DNA of 64,000 nt. Source: Acanthosepion pharaonis. Taxonomy: Eukaryota > Mollusca > Cephalopoda > Sepiida > Sepiidae. Each line of letters opens with the position of its first letter. Positions within the stretch are counted from its first letter, which is position 1. Under the pieces are notes generated by a model. The model was given only the letters and a program-made list of their open reading frames with translations. It was not told where the DNA came from and made no database searches. Below are positions 13,890 to 28,000 of the stretch, one piece after another. The translations under genes and the position numbers were made by a program. The DNA lies in the NCBI GenBank assembly GCA_903632075.3, contig CAHIKZ030005210.1:341001-405000 (forward strand), given 5' to 3'.

Positions 13890-14959
13890 CTGAGAGTTGT
13901 TGCCATGTTTCCAATAGTTATTTGATTTGGATCTTCGTCTTTTGTTCATTTAAAAATACATTCTCCAACCGTAATATATCCTTTAAAAATTCTGAGAGTT
14001 GTTGCCATGTTTCCAATAGTTATTTGCCTTGATTTGGATCTTCGTCTTTGTTCATTTGGTCGCTTGTTCATTCTCCAACCGTAATATATCCTTTAAAAAA
14101 TTTGAGTGTTGTTGCCATGTTTCCAATAGTTATTTGATTTGGATCTTCGTCTTTGTTCATTTGGTCGCTACATTCTCCAACCGTAATATATCCTTTAAAA
14201 TTCTGAGAGTTGTTGCCATGTTTCCAATAGTTATTTGGATTTGATCTTCGTCTTTGTTCATTTGGTCGCTACATTCTCCAACCGTAATATATCCTTTAAA
14301 AATTCTGAGAGTTGTTGCCATGTTTCCAATAGTTATTTGATTTGATCTTCGTCTTTGTTCATTTGGTCGCTACATTCTCTTTAAAAACCGAGAATATATC
14401 CTTAAAATTTGAGAGTTGTTGCTATGTTTCCAATAGTTATTTGATTTGATCTTCGTCTTTGTTCATTTGGTCGCTACATTCTCCAACCGTAATATATCCT
14501 TTAAAAATTCTGAGAGTTGTTGCCATGTTTCCAATAGTTATTTGATTTGGATCTTCGTCTTTGTTCATTTGGTCGCTACATTCTCCAACCGTAATATATC
14601 CTTTAAAATTTGAGAGTTGTTGCCATGTTTCCAATAGTTATTTGATTTTGATCTTCGTCTTTGTTCATTTGGTCGCTACATTCTCCAACCGTAATATATC
14701 CTTTAAAATTTGAGAGTTGTTTATGTTTCCAATAGTTATTTGATTTGGATTCGTCTTTGTTCATTTGGTCGCTACATTCTCCAACCGTAATATATCCTTT
14801 AAAATTCTGAGAGTTGTTGCCATGTTTCCAATAGTTATTTGGATTTGGATCTTCGTCTTTGTTCATTTGGTCGCTACATTCTCCAACCGTAATATATCCT
14901 TAAAAATTCTGAGAGTTGTTGCCATGTTTCCAATAGTTATTTGATTTGGATCTTCGTCT

Positions 14960-15360
14960 TGTTCATTTGGTCTTTACATTCTCCAACCGTAATATATATC
15001 TGAGAGCTGCCATGTTTCAAAATTTTTTGGATTTCGTCTTGTTTGCCGCTACATGTAATATATCCTTTTAAAAGTTATTTGGATGTTTTGGATTTGGATT
15101 TCGTCTTTGTTCATTTGGTCGCTACATTCTCCAACCGTAATATATCCTTTAAAAATTCTGAGAGTTGTTGCCATGTTTCCAATAGTTATTTGGATTTGGA
15201 TCTTCGTCGTAGTTCGTTTGTTCATTTGGTCGCTCACATTCTCCAACCGTAAAATTCTGAGAGTTGTTGCCATTTAAAAAATTTGGATTGTCTTGTTCAT
15301 TTGGTTGTTGCCCAAATGTAATATTCCTTAAAATTTGAGAGTTATTTAGTTATTTGGATC
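14960..15360 (+). repeat. Disrupted zone at the A/B block boundary
   Basis: Several successive units are broken. ATATATATCTGAGAGCTGCC is followed by a short GGATTTCGTCTTGTTTGCC piece; GTCGTAGTTCGTTTGTTC appears near 15,206; CCGTAAAATTCTGAG lacks the TATATCC segment near 15,248. Two near-normal units lie inside. The zone marks the start of the degenerate block and may be a real structural boundary or an assembly join. Confidence 0.65.
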
Positions 15361-18300
15361 TTCGTCTTTGTTCATTTGGTCGCTACATTCTCCAACCGTA
15401 ATATATCCTTTAAAAATTCTGAGAGTTGTTGCCATGTTTCCAATAGTTATTTGGATTTGATCTTCGTCTTGTTCATTTGGTCGCTATATTCTCCAACCGT
15501 AATATATCCTTTAAAATTCTGAGAGTTGTTGCCATGTTTCCAATAGTTATTTGGATTTGGATCTTCGTCTTTGTTCATTTGGTCGCTACATTCTCCAACC
15601 GTAATATATCCTTTAAAATTTGAGAGTCGTTTCCATGTTTCCATTAGTTAGTTATTTGCCATGAGAGTCGTTGCCATGTGTTCAGTTATTTGTTTCATTC
15701 TCCAACCGTAATATATCCTTTAAAATTTTAGTTTTGCCATGTTTCCAATAGTTTGGATCTTCGTCTTTGTTCATTTGGTCGCTGTTACATTCTCCAACCG
15801 TAATATATCCTTTAAAATTTGAGAGTTGTTGCGATGTTTCCATAGTTATTTGGATTTGGATCTTTCGTCTTTGTTCATTTGGTCGCTACATTCTCCAACC
15901 GTAATATATCCTTTTTAAAAATTCTGAGAGTTGTTCATTTTGCGATGTTTCCAATGAAGTTATTTGGATTTGATCTTCGTCTTTGTTCATTTGGTCGCTA
16001 CATTCTCCAACCGTAATATATCCTTTAAAATTTGAGAGTTGTTGCCATGTTTCCAATAGTTATTTGGATTTGATCTTCGTCTTTGTTCATTTGGTCGCTA
16101 CATTCTCCAACCGTAATATATCCTTTAAAATTTAGTTAGAGTCGTTGTTCATTTGTTTCCAATAGTATATTTGATTGAAATTCGTCTTTTGTTCATTTGG
16201 TCGCTTACATTCTCCAACCGTAATATATCCTTTAAAATTTGAGAGTCGTTGCCATGTTTCCAAATAGTTATTTGATTTGATCTTCGTCTTTGTTCATTTG
16301 GTCGCTACATTCTCCAACCGTAATATATCCTTTAAAATTCTTGAGTTGTTGATATCCATATCGAGAGTTTTCCAATAGTTATTTGATTTGGATCTTCGTC
16401 TTTTGTTCATTTGGTCGCTACATTCTCCAACCGTAATTTTATATCCTACTAGTTATTGATTTTTAAAATTTGAGAGTTGTTGCCATGTTTCCAATAGTTA
16501 TTTGGATTTGATCTTCGTCTTTGTTCATTTGGTCGCTACATCTCCAACCGTAATATATCCTTTAAAATTTCTGAGAGTTGTTGCCAGTTTCCAATATTTA
16601 TTTGATTTGATCTTCGTCTTTGTTCATTTGGTCGCGACATTCTCCAACGGTAATATATCCTTTAAAAATTCTGAGTGTTGTTGCCATGTTCCAATAGTTA
16701 TTTGGATTTGGATCTTCGTCTTTGTTCATTTGGTCGCTAAGTATTCTCCAACCGTAATATATCCTCAAAACTGCTTATGTTTCCAAAGTTATTTGATTGG
16801 AACTTCGTCTTTGTTCATTTTGTAAATTCTCTGACCGTTGAGAGTTGTTGCCATGTTTCCAATAGTTATTTGATTTGGATCTTCGACTTTGTTCATTTGG
16901 TCGCCACATTCTCCAACCGTAATATATCCTTTAAAAAATAGTTATTTGGATTTGAATTTTCGTCTTTGTTCATTTGGTCGCTACATTTCTCCAACCATAG
17001 TTAATATATCCTTTAAAAATTTGGAGTTGTTGTTATGTTTCCAATAGTTATTTGAATTGATCTTTCGTCTTTGTTCATTTGGTCGATACATTCTCCAACC
17101 GTAATATATCCTTTAAAATTCTGAGAGTTGTTGCCATGTTCCCAAAAGTTATTTGATTTGGATCTTCGTCTTTGTTCATTTGGTCATACATTCTCCAACC
17201 GTATATCCTTTAAAAATTTTTATCTATGTTTCAATAGTTATTTGGATTTGAATATTCGTCTTGTTCACTTTTGGCATTCTCCAACCGTAATATATCCTTT
17301 TTAAAAAAACTTGAGAGTTGTTGCTATTTACAATAAGTTATTTGATTTGATCTTCGTCTTGTTCATTTGGTCGCTACATTCTCCTAAACTGTAATATATC
17401 CACTGTCTTATTTGGCTCACATTCTCCAATAATTCTGATTTGGATTCGTCTTTGTTCATTTGGTCGCTACATTCTCCAACCGTATATATCCTTAAAATAT
17501 GCCATGTTTTAGTTATTTGGATTTGGATTTTCGCCTTTGTTCATTTGGTCGTTACATTCTCCAACCGTATTATATCCTTAAAAAATTTGAGAGTTGTTAT
17601 TTACACAGTTATTTGATTTGGATCTTCGTCTTTGTTCATTTGGTCGCTATATTCTCCAACCGTAATATATCCTTTTAAAAATTCTGAGAGTTGTTGCCAT
17701 GTTTCCAATAGTTATTTGGATTTGAATTCGTCTTTTTGTTCATTTGGTCGCTCATTCTCCAAACCGTAATATCTCCTTTAAAATTTGGAGGTTATGCTTA
17801 TGTTTCCATAGTTATTTGATTTGGATCTTTGTCTTTGTTCATTTGGTCGCTATTTCCAACCGTAATATATCCTTTAAAATTCTGAGAGTTGTTGTGATGT
17901 TTCCAATAATTTAGATTTATTTGTCTTGATTTGGATCTTCGTCTTTGTTCATTTGGTCTTTGTCTACGCTACATTCTCCAACCGTAATATATCCTTTAAA
18001 AAATTTTGAGAGTCGTTGCCTGTTTCCAGTTAGTTATTTGATTTGGACTTTCGTCTTGTTCATTTGGTCGCTCTATTCTCCAACCGTAATATATCCTTAA
18101 AAATTCTGAGAGTTGTTGCCATGTTTTCAATAGTTATTTGGATTTGGATCTTCGTCTTGTTCATTTGGGTCGCTACATTCTCCAACAGTAATATATCCTT
18201 TTAAAATTCAGAGATTTGTTGCCATTTTTCCAATAGTTATTTGGATTTGATCTTCGTCTTTGTTCATTTGGTCGCTACATTCTCCAAAAACCGTAATATA

Positions 18301-21300
18301 TCCTTTTAAAAATTCTGAGTGTTGTTGCTATGTTTCCAATAGTTATTTTGGATTTGGATCTTCGTCTTTGTTCATTTGGCTGCTACATTCTCCAACCGTA
18401 ATATATCCTTTAAAATTCTGAGAGTTGTTGCCATGTTTCAATAGTTATTTGACGGATCTTCGTCTTTTTCATTTGGTCGCTACATTCTCCAACCAATATA
18501 TCCTTTAAAAATTTGAGTGTTGCAATGATTCCAATAGTTATTTGATTTGATCTTTCGTCTTGTTCATTTGGTCGCTACATTCTCCAAACCGTAATATATC
18601 CTCAAAAAATTCTGTGAGTTGTTGCCATGTTTCCAATCGTTATTTGATTTGGATTCGTCTTTGTTCATTGGTCGCTAGCAATTCTCCAACCGTAATCCTT
18701 TATAGTTGTTAAAAAAGTTATTGAGAGTTGTCTTGTTCATTTTGGTCGCAATAGTTATTTAAAATTTGGATCTGTTTCCAATTGTTATTTGATTTAATTT
18801 GGTCTTTTGTTCATTTGGTTACAAACCCTAATATATCCTTTAAAAAATTTGGAGAGTTGTTGCTATGTTTCCAATAGTTATTTGATTTGATCTTCGTCTT
18901 TGTTCGTTTGGTCGCTACATTCTCCAACCGTATATATCCTTTAAAAATTTGAGTGTTGTTGCCATGTTTCCATAGTTATTTGATTTGGATCTTCGTCCTT
19001 GTTCATTTGTCGTTACATTCTCCAACCGTAATATATCCTTTAAAATTCTGAGAGTATGCCATTTTCATTAGTTATTTGATTTGATTCGTCTTCTTTGTTT
19101 GGTCGCTACATTCTCCAACCGTAATATATCCTTTAAAAATTTGAGAGTTGTTGCCATGTTTCCAATAGTTATTTGGATTTGAATCTTCGTCTTTTTCATT
19201 TGGTCGCCACAGCCCAACCGTAATATATCCTTTTAAAAATTTGAGAGTCGTTGCCATGTTTCCAATAGTTATTTGGATTTGATCTTCGTCTTTTGTTCAT
19301 TTGGTCGCTACATTCTCCAACTGTAATATATCCTTTTTAAAAATTTGAGAGTTGTTTATGTCGTTAGTTATTTGGATTTGATCTTCGTTCCTGTTCATTT
19401 GGTCGCTACATTCTCCAACCGTAATATATCCTTTAAAATTCTGAGAGTTGTGCCATGTTTCCATTAGTTATTTGATTTGATCTTCGTTTTTGTTCATTTG
19501 GTCGTTACATTTTCCAACTGTAATATATCCTTTAAAATTTGGAGTTGTTGCCATGTTTCCATTAGTTATTGGATTTGGATCTTCGTCTTTGTTCATTTTG
19601 GTCGCCACATTCTCCAAACCGTAATATATCCTTAAAAATTCTTGAGAGTTGTTGCCATGTTTCCAATAGTTATTTGGATTTGATCTTCGTCTTTGTTCAT
19701 TTGGTCGCTACATTCTCCAACAGTAATATATCCTTTAAAATTTGAATTCTGAGAGTTGTTCGCTTGTTCATTTGGTCGTTTCCTGTAATATATCCTTTAA
19801 AAATGTTATTTGGCTCAATAGTTATTGGATCTTCGTCTTTGTTCATTTTTGTCGCCACATTCTCCAAACGTAATATATCCTTTAAAATTTGAGAGTTGTC
19901 GCTATGTTTCCAATAGTTATTTGGATTTGATCTGTCTTGTTCATTTTGTCGCCACATTCTCCAAATCGTAATATATCTTCAAAATTTGAGAGAGTTGCCA
20001 TGTTTCCAATAGTTATTTGATTTGGATCTTCGTCGTTTTGTTCATTTGGTCGCCACATTCTCCAACTGTAATATATCCTTTAAAATTTGAGAGTTGTTGC
20101 CATGTTTCCAATAGTTATTTGATTTGGATCTTCGTCTTTTGTTCATTTGGTCGATACATTCTCCAACTGTAACATATCCTTTAAAAATTCTGAGAGTTGT
20201 TGCCATGTTTCCAATAGTTATTTGATTTTGATTTCGTCTTTTGTTCATTTGGTCGCTACATTTCCAACCGTAATATATCCTTTAAAAATTCTGAGAGTTG
20301 TTGCTATGTTTCCAATAGTTATTTGATTGAATATTCGTCTTTGTTCATTTGGTCGCTACATTCTCCAACCGTAATATATCCTTTTTAAAATTTGAGAGTT
20401 GTTGCCATGTTTCCAATAGTTATTTGGATTTGGATCTTCGTCTTGTTCATTTGGTCGCTACATTTCCAACCGTAATATCCAAAAATTTGAGAGTTTAATA
20501 ATTCTGTTAGAGACTTTTGTTGCCATGTTTCCAATAGTTATCCTTTTGCTGATTTGATTTCTTTGATCTTCGTCTTTCATTTGGTCGCTACATTCTCCAA
20601 CCGTAATATATCCTTTAAAAAAAAATTTGAGAGTTGTTGCTATGTTTCCAATAGATATTTGATTTGATCTTCGCCTTTGTTCATTTGCATGTTACATTCT
20701 CCAACTGTAATATATCCTTTAAAAATTCTGAGAGTTGTTGCCATGTTTCATTAGTTATTTGGATTTGATCTTCGTCTTTGTTCATTTGGTCGCTACATTC
20801 TCCAACCGTAATATATCCTTAAAAATTCTGAGAGTTGTTGCTGTTATGTTTCAATAGTTATTTGGATTTGGATCTTCGTCTTTGTTCATTTGGTCAGCAG
20901 ATTCTCCAACCGTAATATCCTTAAAATTTGAGAGTTGTTGCCAAGTTTCCAATAGTTATTTGGATTTCCTGATCTTTCGTCTTTGTTCATTTGGTCGCTA
21001 CATTCCAAACTGTAATATATCCTTTTTTAAAATTCTGAGAGTTGTTGCTATGTTTCCAATAGTTATTAGGATTTGATCTTCGTCTTTGTTCATTTGGTCG
21101 CTACATTCTCCAACCGTAATATATCCTTTAAAAATTTGAGAGTCGTTGCTATGTTTCCAATAGTTATTTGATTTGATTCGTCTTTGTTCATTTGGTCGCT
21201 CTCTATTCTCCAACTGTAATATATCCTTTAAAAAAATTCTGAGTGTTGTTGCTATGTTTCCAATAGTTATTTGGATTTGGATTCGTCTTTGTTCATTTGG

Positions 21301-24300
21301 TCGCTACATTCTCCAACCGTAATATATCCTTTAAAAAATTTGAGATTTGTTGCCATTTTTCCAATAGTTATTTGGATTTGGATCTTCGTCTTTGTTCATT
21401 TGGTCGCTAGCATACCCCAACCGTAATATATCCTTTAAAAATTCTGAGAGTTGCTGCCATGTTTCCATTAGTTATTTGATTTGGATCTTCGTCTTTGTTC
21501 ATTTTATGCTACATTCTCCAACCGTAATATATCCTTTAAAAATTCTGAGAGTCGTTGCATGTTTCCATTAGTTATTTGATTTGATCTTCGTCTTTGTTCA
21601 TTTGGTCGTGCTACATTCTCCAACCGTAATATATCCTTAAAATTTGACTGTTGCTATAATGATTCCAATAGTTATTGGATTTGGTTCGTCTTTGTTCATT
21701 TGGTCGCTACATCTCCAAACTCGTAATATATCCTTTAAAATTTCTGGAATGTTGTTGCTATGTTTCAATAGTTATTTGGATTTGGATTCGTCTTTTGTTC
21801 ATTTGGTTTACCTCCAACCGTAATATATCCTTTAAAAATTTGAGTTGCTGCCATGTTTCCAATAGTTATTTGATTTGGATTCGTCTTTGTTCATTTGGCT
21901 GCTACATTCTCCAAACCCTAATATATCCTTAAAAAATTCTTTTGAGAGTCGTTACATGTTTCCAATAGTTATTTGATTTGGATCTTACGTCTTTGTTCAT
22001 TTGGTCGCTACATTCTCCAACCGTAATATATCCTTTAAAAATTTGAGAGTTGTTGCCATGTTTCCGCTGAAGTTATTTGATTTGGATCTTCGTCTTTGTT
22101 CATTTGGTCGCTACATCTCCTAAACCGTATTATATCCTTTTTAAAAATTCAGAGAGTTGTTGCCATTTTTCCATTAGTTATTTGATTTGGATTCGTCTTT
22201 GTTCATTTGGTCGCCACATTCTCCAAACCGCACATATCCTTTAAAATTCTGGAGTGTCGTTGCTATGTTTCCAATAGTTATTTGATTTTGATCTTCGTCT
22301 TTGTTCATTTGGTCGCTACATTCTCCAACCGTAATATATCCTTTAAAATTCAGAGAGTTAAGGCTATGTTTCCACTAGTTATTTGGATTTGATCTTCGTC
22401 TTTTTTTCATTTGTCGCTACATTCTCCAACCGTAATATATACATTAAAATTCAGAGGAGTTGTTAAAAATTTGATTTGGTGTCTTTGTTCATTTGGTCGC
22501 CATGTTTCCAACCAATAGTTATTTGAGATTTGCCATGTTTCCAATAGTTATTTTGTTCATTTTGTTCATTTGGTCGCTACATTCTCCAACCGTAATATAT
22601 CCTTTAAAATTCTGAGAGTTGCCATGTTTCCAATAGTTATTTGACGGATCTTCGTCTTTGTTCATTTGGTCGCCAGCATTTCTCCAACCGTAATATATCA
22701 TAAAAAAATTCTTGAGAGTTGTTGTAATGATTCCAATAGTTATTTGGATTTGGATCTTCGTCTTTGTTCATTTGTCGCTACATTCTCCAACCGTATTATA
22801 TCCTTTTAAAAATTTGAGAGTTGTTGTTTTCTTTGTTCATTCGCTATACCTCCAAAGTTATTTTAAAAATTTGGATCGTTTCGTCTTTGTTCTTTGTTCA
22901 TTTGGTCGCCATATTCCAACCGTAATATATCCTTTAAAAATTCTGAGAGTTGTTGCCATGTTTCCAATAGTTATTTGGATTTGGATTCGTCTTTGTTCAT
23001 TTGGTCGCTACATTCCAAACTCCATACCCTAATACCTCGTCTTGTTATTTGGTCGCCTTTTCCAAAAATATCCTTTAAAAATTCTGAGAGTTGTTGCCAT
23101 GTTTCTGGGTTAGGTTATTTGATTTGATCTTCGTCTTTGTTCATTTGGTCGCTACATTCTCAAAACCGTAATATATCCTTTAAAATTCTAAGAGTTGTTG
23201 CTATGTTTCCAATAGTTATTTGATTTCCTGATCTTCGTCTTTGTTCATTAGGTCGCTACATTCTCCAACCGTAATATATCCTTAAAATTTGAGAGTTGTT
23301 GCAATGATTCCAATAGTTATTTGGATTTGATCTTTCGTCTTTATTCATTTGGTCGCTACATTTCCAACCGTAATATATCCTTTAAAAATTTGAGAGTTGC
23401 TGCCATTTTCCAATAGTTATTTGGATTTGGATTCGTCTTTGTTCATTTGGTCGCTACATTCTCCAACCGTAATATATCCTTTAAAAATTTGGAGAGTTGT
23501 TGCCATGTTTCAATAGTTATTTGGATTTGATCTACGTCTTTTGTTCATTTGGTCGCTACATTTCTCCAACCGTAATATATCCTTTAAAATTCTGAGAGTT
23601 GTTGCCATGTTCCAATAGTTATTTGGATTTGATCTTCGTCTTTGTTCATTTGGTCACTACATTCTCCAAATCTGTATTATATCCTTTTAAAAATTCAGAG
23701 AGTTGTTGCCATTTTTCCAATAGTTATTTGATTTGGATCTTCGTCTTTGTTCATTTGGTCGCTATATTCTCCAACCGTAATATATCCTTTAAAAATTTGA
23801 GTGTCGTTGCCATGTTTCCAATTAGTTATTTGATTTGGATTCGTCTTGTTCATTTGGTCGCTACATTCTCCAACCGTATATATCCTTAAAATTCTGAGAG
23901 TTGTTACATGTTTCAATAGTTATTTGATTTGGATCTTCGTCTTTTCATTTGGCTACATTCTCCAACCGTAATATATCCTTTTGATTAAATTATTTGATTT
24001 GATCTTCGTCTTTGTTCATTTGGTCGCTACATTCTCCAACCGTAGTTATCCTTTAAAAAATTGATCTTCGTCTTTGTTTCAATAGTTTTTGATTTCTGTC
24101 TTTGTTCATTTGGTCTCCAAACGTAATATATCCTTTAAAAATTTGAGAGTTGTTGCCATGTTTCCAATAGTTATTTGGATTTGATCTTCGTCTTTGTTCA
24201 TTTGGTCGCTACATTCTCCAACTGTAATATATCATTTAAAAATTTGAGAGTAGCTGCTATGTTTCCAATAGTTATTTGATTTGATTCGTCTTTGTTCATT

Positions 24301-24699
24301 TGGTACATTCTCCAACCGTAATATATCCTTTAAAAATTCTAAGTCGTTACATGTTTCCAATAGTTATTTGGATTTGGATCTTCGTCTTTGTTCATTTGTC
24401 GCTACATTCTCCAACCGTAATATATCCTTTAAAATTCAGAGTTGTTGCTATTTTTCCAATAGTTATTTGGATTTGGATTCGTCTTTGTTCATTGGTCGCT
24501 ACATTCTCCAACCGTACATATCCTTTAAAAATTCTGGAGAGTTGCTGCTATGTTTCCAATAGTTATTTGGATTTGATTCGTCTTTGTTCATTTAGTCGCT
24601 AACATTCTCAAACCGTAATATATCCTTTAAAATTCTGGAGAGTTGTTGCCATGTTTCCAATAGGTTATTTGGATTTGATCTTTGCTCCTTTGTTCATTT

Positions 24700-25010
24700 G
24701 GTCGCATTCTCCAACCGTACACTTTAAAATTCTCAATGATTCCAATAGTTAATATATCTACATTTCCAAAAAATTTTAAAAAGAGTGTGTTGCCATGTTT
24801 CCAATAGTTATTTGACGGATCTTCGTCTTGTTCATTTGGTCGCTACATTCTCCAACCGTAATATATCCTTGAAAATTTGAGAGTTGTTGCTATGCCATGT
24901 TATTTGGATTTGATTCGTCTTTGTCTACCAATCCAAGTATATTTAAAATTCAGAGAGTTCTATTTTTCAATAATAGTTATTTGATTTCATTTGTCATTTG
25001 CCAGTATTCT
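24700..25010 (+). repeat. Strongly rearranged satellite segment in block B
   Basis: Normal order is lost over about 300 bp, with one nearly intact unit embedded near 24,790-24,880. Recognisable pieces include AATGATTCCAATAG (the block B marker), AATATATCTACATTTCC, ATTTGACGGATCTTCG and TTTGTCTACCAATCC. No foreign element or target-site duplication is visible. Confidence 0.6.
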
Positions 25011-28000
25011 CCAACCGTAATATATCCTTTAAAATTTGAGAGTTGTTGCCATTTTTCCAATAGTTATTTAGATTTGGATCTTCGTCTTTGTTCATTTGGT
25101 CGCTACATTCTCCAACCGTAATATATCCTTTTTAAAAATTTGAGAGTTGCCATGTTTCCAATAGTTATTTGGATTTGATCTTCGTCTTTGTTCATTTGTC
25201 GCTACATTCTCCAACTGCATATATCCTTAAAAATTCTGAGAGTTGTTGTAATGATTCCAATAGTTATTTGATTTGATTCGTCGTTTTGTTCATTTGGTCG
25301 CTACATCTCCAACCGTAATATATCCTTTAAAAATTTGAGTGTTATGCTATGTTTCCAATAGTTATTTGGATTTGGATCTTCGTCTTGTTCATTTGGTCTA
25401 CATTTCCAACCGTAATATATCCTTTAAAAAAAATTCTGAGAGTTGTTGCTATGTTTCCATTAGTTATTTGGATTTGATCGTCTTGTTTTGTTCATTTCCA
25501 ACCGTAATATATCCTTTAAAACCGGAGAGTATATCCTTTTAAAAAATTTGAGAGTCTTTGCCATGTTTCCAATATATATACTTTTGTAAATTTGAGATCA
25601 TGTTTCCATTTGTTCATTTGGTCATTTGGTCGCTACATTCTCCAACCCTAATATATCCTTAAAAAATTTGAGAGTAGCCATAAGTTTCCAATAGTTGTCG
25701 GATTTGGATTCGTCTTTGTTCCTCATTTGGTCGCTGGCATTCTCAAAACCGTAATATATCCTTTTTTAAAATTTGAGAGTTGTTGCTATGTTTCCAATAG
25801 TTATTTTGGATTTGGATCTTCGTCTTTTGTTCATTTGGTCGCTACATTCTCCAACCGTAATATATCCTTTAAAAATTCAGAGTTTGTTGCTATTTTTCCA
25901 ATAGTTATTTGGATTTTGGGTTCTTTGGTTTTATTTGGTCGCTACATTCTCCAACCGTAATATATATCCTTAAAAATTCTGTGAGTTGTTGCCATGTTTC
26001 CATTAGTTATTTGGATTTGGATCTTCGTCTTTGTTCATTTGGTCGCTACATTCTCCAACCGTAATATATCCTTTAAAAAATTCTGAGAGTTGTTGCCAAG
26101 TTTCCAATAGTTATTTCGTCTTGTTCATTTAAGGTATATCCTTAAAAATTCTTGAGAGTTGTTGCTTTGTTCGGATTTGGTCGTCTTTGTTCATTTGGTC
26201 TACATTCTCCAACTGTAATATATCCTTTAAAAATTCTGGAGAGTTGTTGCTATGTTTCCAATAGTTATTTGATTTGATCTTTCGTCTTTGTTCATTTGGT
26301 CGCTACATTCTCCAACCGTAATATATCCTTAAAAAATTTGAGAGTTGTTGCCATGTTTCCAATATTATTTGGATTTGATCTTTCGTCTTTGTTCATTTGG
26401 TCGCTACATTCTCCCAACCGTAATATATCCTTTAAATTTAAGAGTTGTTGCCATGTTTCCAATAGTTATTTGATTTGGATCTTCGTCTTTGTTCATTTGG
26501 TCGCTACATTCCCTCCAACCGTAATATATCCTTTAAAAATTCAGAGAGTTGTTGCCATTTTTCCAATAGTTATTTGTTTGGATCTTCGTCTTTGTTCACG
26601 GTTATCGCTACATTTCCAACCGTAATATATCCTTTAAAAATTCTGAGAGTCGTTGCCATGTTTCCAATAGTTATTTGACGGATCTTCGTCTTTTGTTCAT
26701 TTGGTCGCTACATTCTCCAACTGTAATATATCTTAAAAATTCAGAGAGTTGTTGCCGTGTTTTCCAATAGTTATTTGGATTTGATCTTCGTCTTTGTTCA
26801 TTTGGTCGCCACATTCTCCAACCGTAATATATCTTTTAAAATTCTGAGAGTTGTTGCCAACCTTCCACTAGTTATTTGGATTTGATCTTCGTCTTTGTTC
26901 ATTTTGGTCGCTACATTCTCCAACCGTAATATATCCTTTTAAAAATTTGAGAGTTGTTGCCATGTTTCATTAGTTATTTGATTTGGATCTTTCGTCTTTG
27001 TTCATTTGGTGCTACATTCTCCAACCGTAATATATCCTTTAAAATTCTGAGAGTTACAAGCCATTTTTCCAATAGTTATTTGGATTTGGATCTTCGTCTT
27101 TGTTCATTTGGTCGCCAGCATTCTCCAACCGTAATATATCCTTAAAATTCTGGAGAGTTGTTGCCATTTTTCCAATAGTTATTTGATTTGGATTCGTCTT
27201 TGTTCATTTGTCGCTACATTCTCAAACCGTAATATATCCTTTTAAAAATTTGAGAGTTGCTATGTTTCCAATAGGTTATTTGGATTTGGATTCGTCTTTG
27301 TTCATTTGGTCGTGCATTTCCAACCGTAATATATCCTTAAAAAATTCTGAATGTTGTTGCAATGATTCCAATAGTTATTTGGATTTGGATCTGTCCTTGT
27401 TCATTTGGTCGCTACATTTCCAATCCCAATATATCCTTTAAAATTCTGAGTGTTGTTGCCATGTTTCAAATAGTTATTTGGATTTGGATCTTCGTCTTGT
27501 TCATTTGGTCGCTACATTCTCCAACCGTAATATATCCTTTAAAAAAAGTGTTTGAGAGTTGTTCGCCATGCATTTCCATATAGTTATTTGAGAGTTTGGA
27601 TGTTTCAATAGTTATTTGATTTGTTCATTTGTTCATTTGGTCATATCTCCAAACCCTAATATATCCTTTAAAATTTGAGAAATGTTGCCATGTTTCCGTT
27701 GTTATTTTGGATTTGGATCTTCGTCTTTTGTTCATTTGGTCGCCAGCATTCTCCAACCGTAATATATCCTTTAAAATTCTGAGTAGTTGCTGCCATGTTT
27801 CCTGGCTAGTTATTTGATTTGATCGCCTTGTTCATTTGTCGCCATTTGGTCGCTACATTTAAAAATTCAGAGACCATTTTCCAATATATTTGATTTGGAA
27901 ATTCTTGTTCATTTGTCGCCACATTCTCCAACCGTTATATCCTTTAAAATTCTAAGAGTTGTTGCCATGTTTCAATAATAGTTATTTTGATTTGGATTCG

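Larger units (their letters stand above)
1..14950 (+). repeat. Satellite block A: regular mixed 102/103-bp units
   Basis: Most units are full length and close to consensus. Two length variants dominate: the A-run after CTTT differs by one or two bases, and one G is missing from the first GG of TTTGGATTTGG. Because 102 is a multiple of three, runs of 102-bp units give the long open frames seen here on both strands. Scrambled units are scattered, for example around 2,760-2,860, 4,265-4,358, 8,515-8,600, 8,770-8,825, 10,590-10,680, 11,380-11,700 and 12,300-12,480. The boundary with the next block is approximate and lies near a disrupted stretch that begins at about 14,960. Confidence 0.8.
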
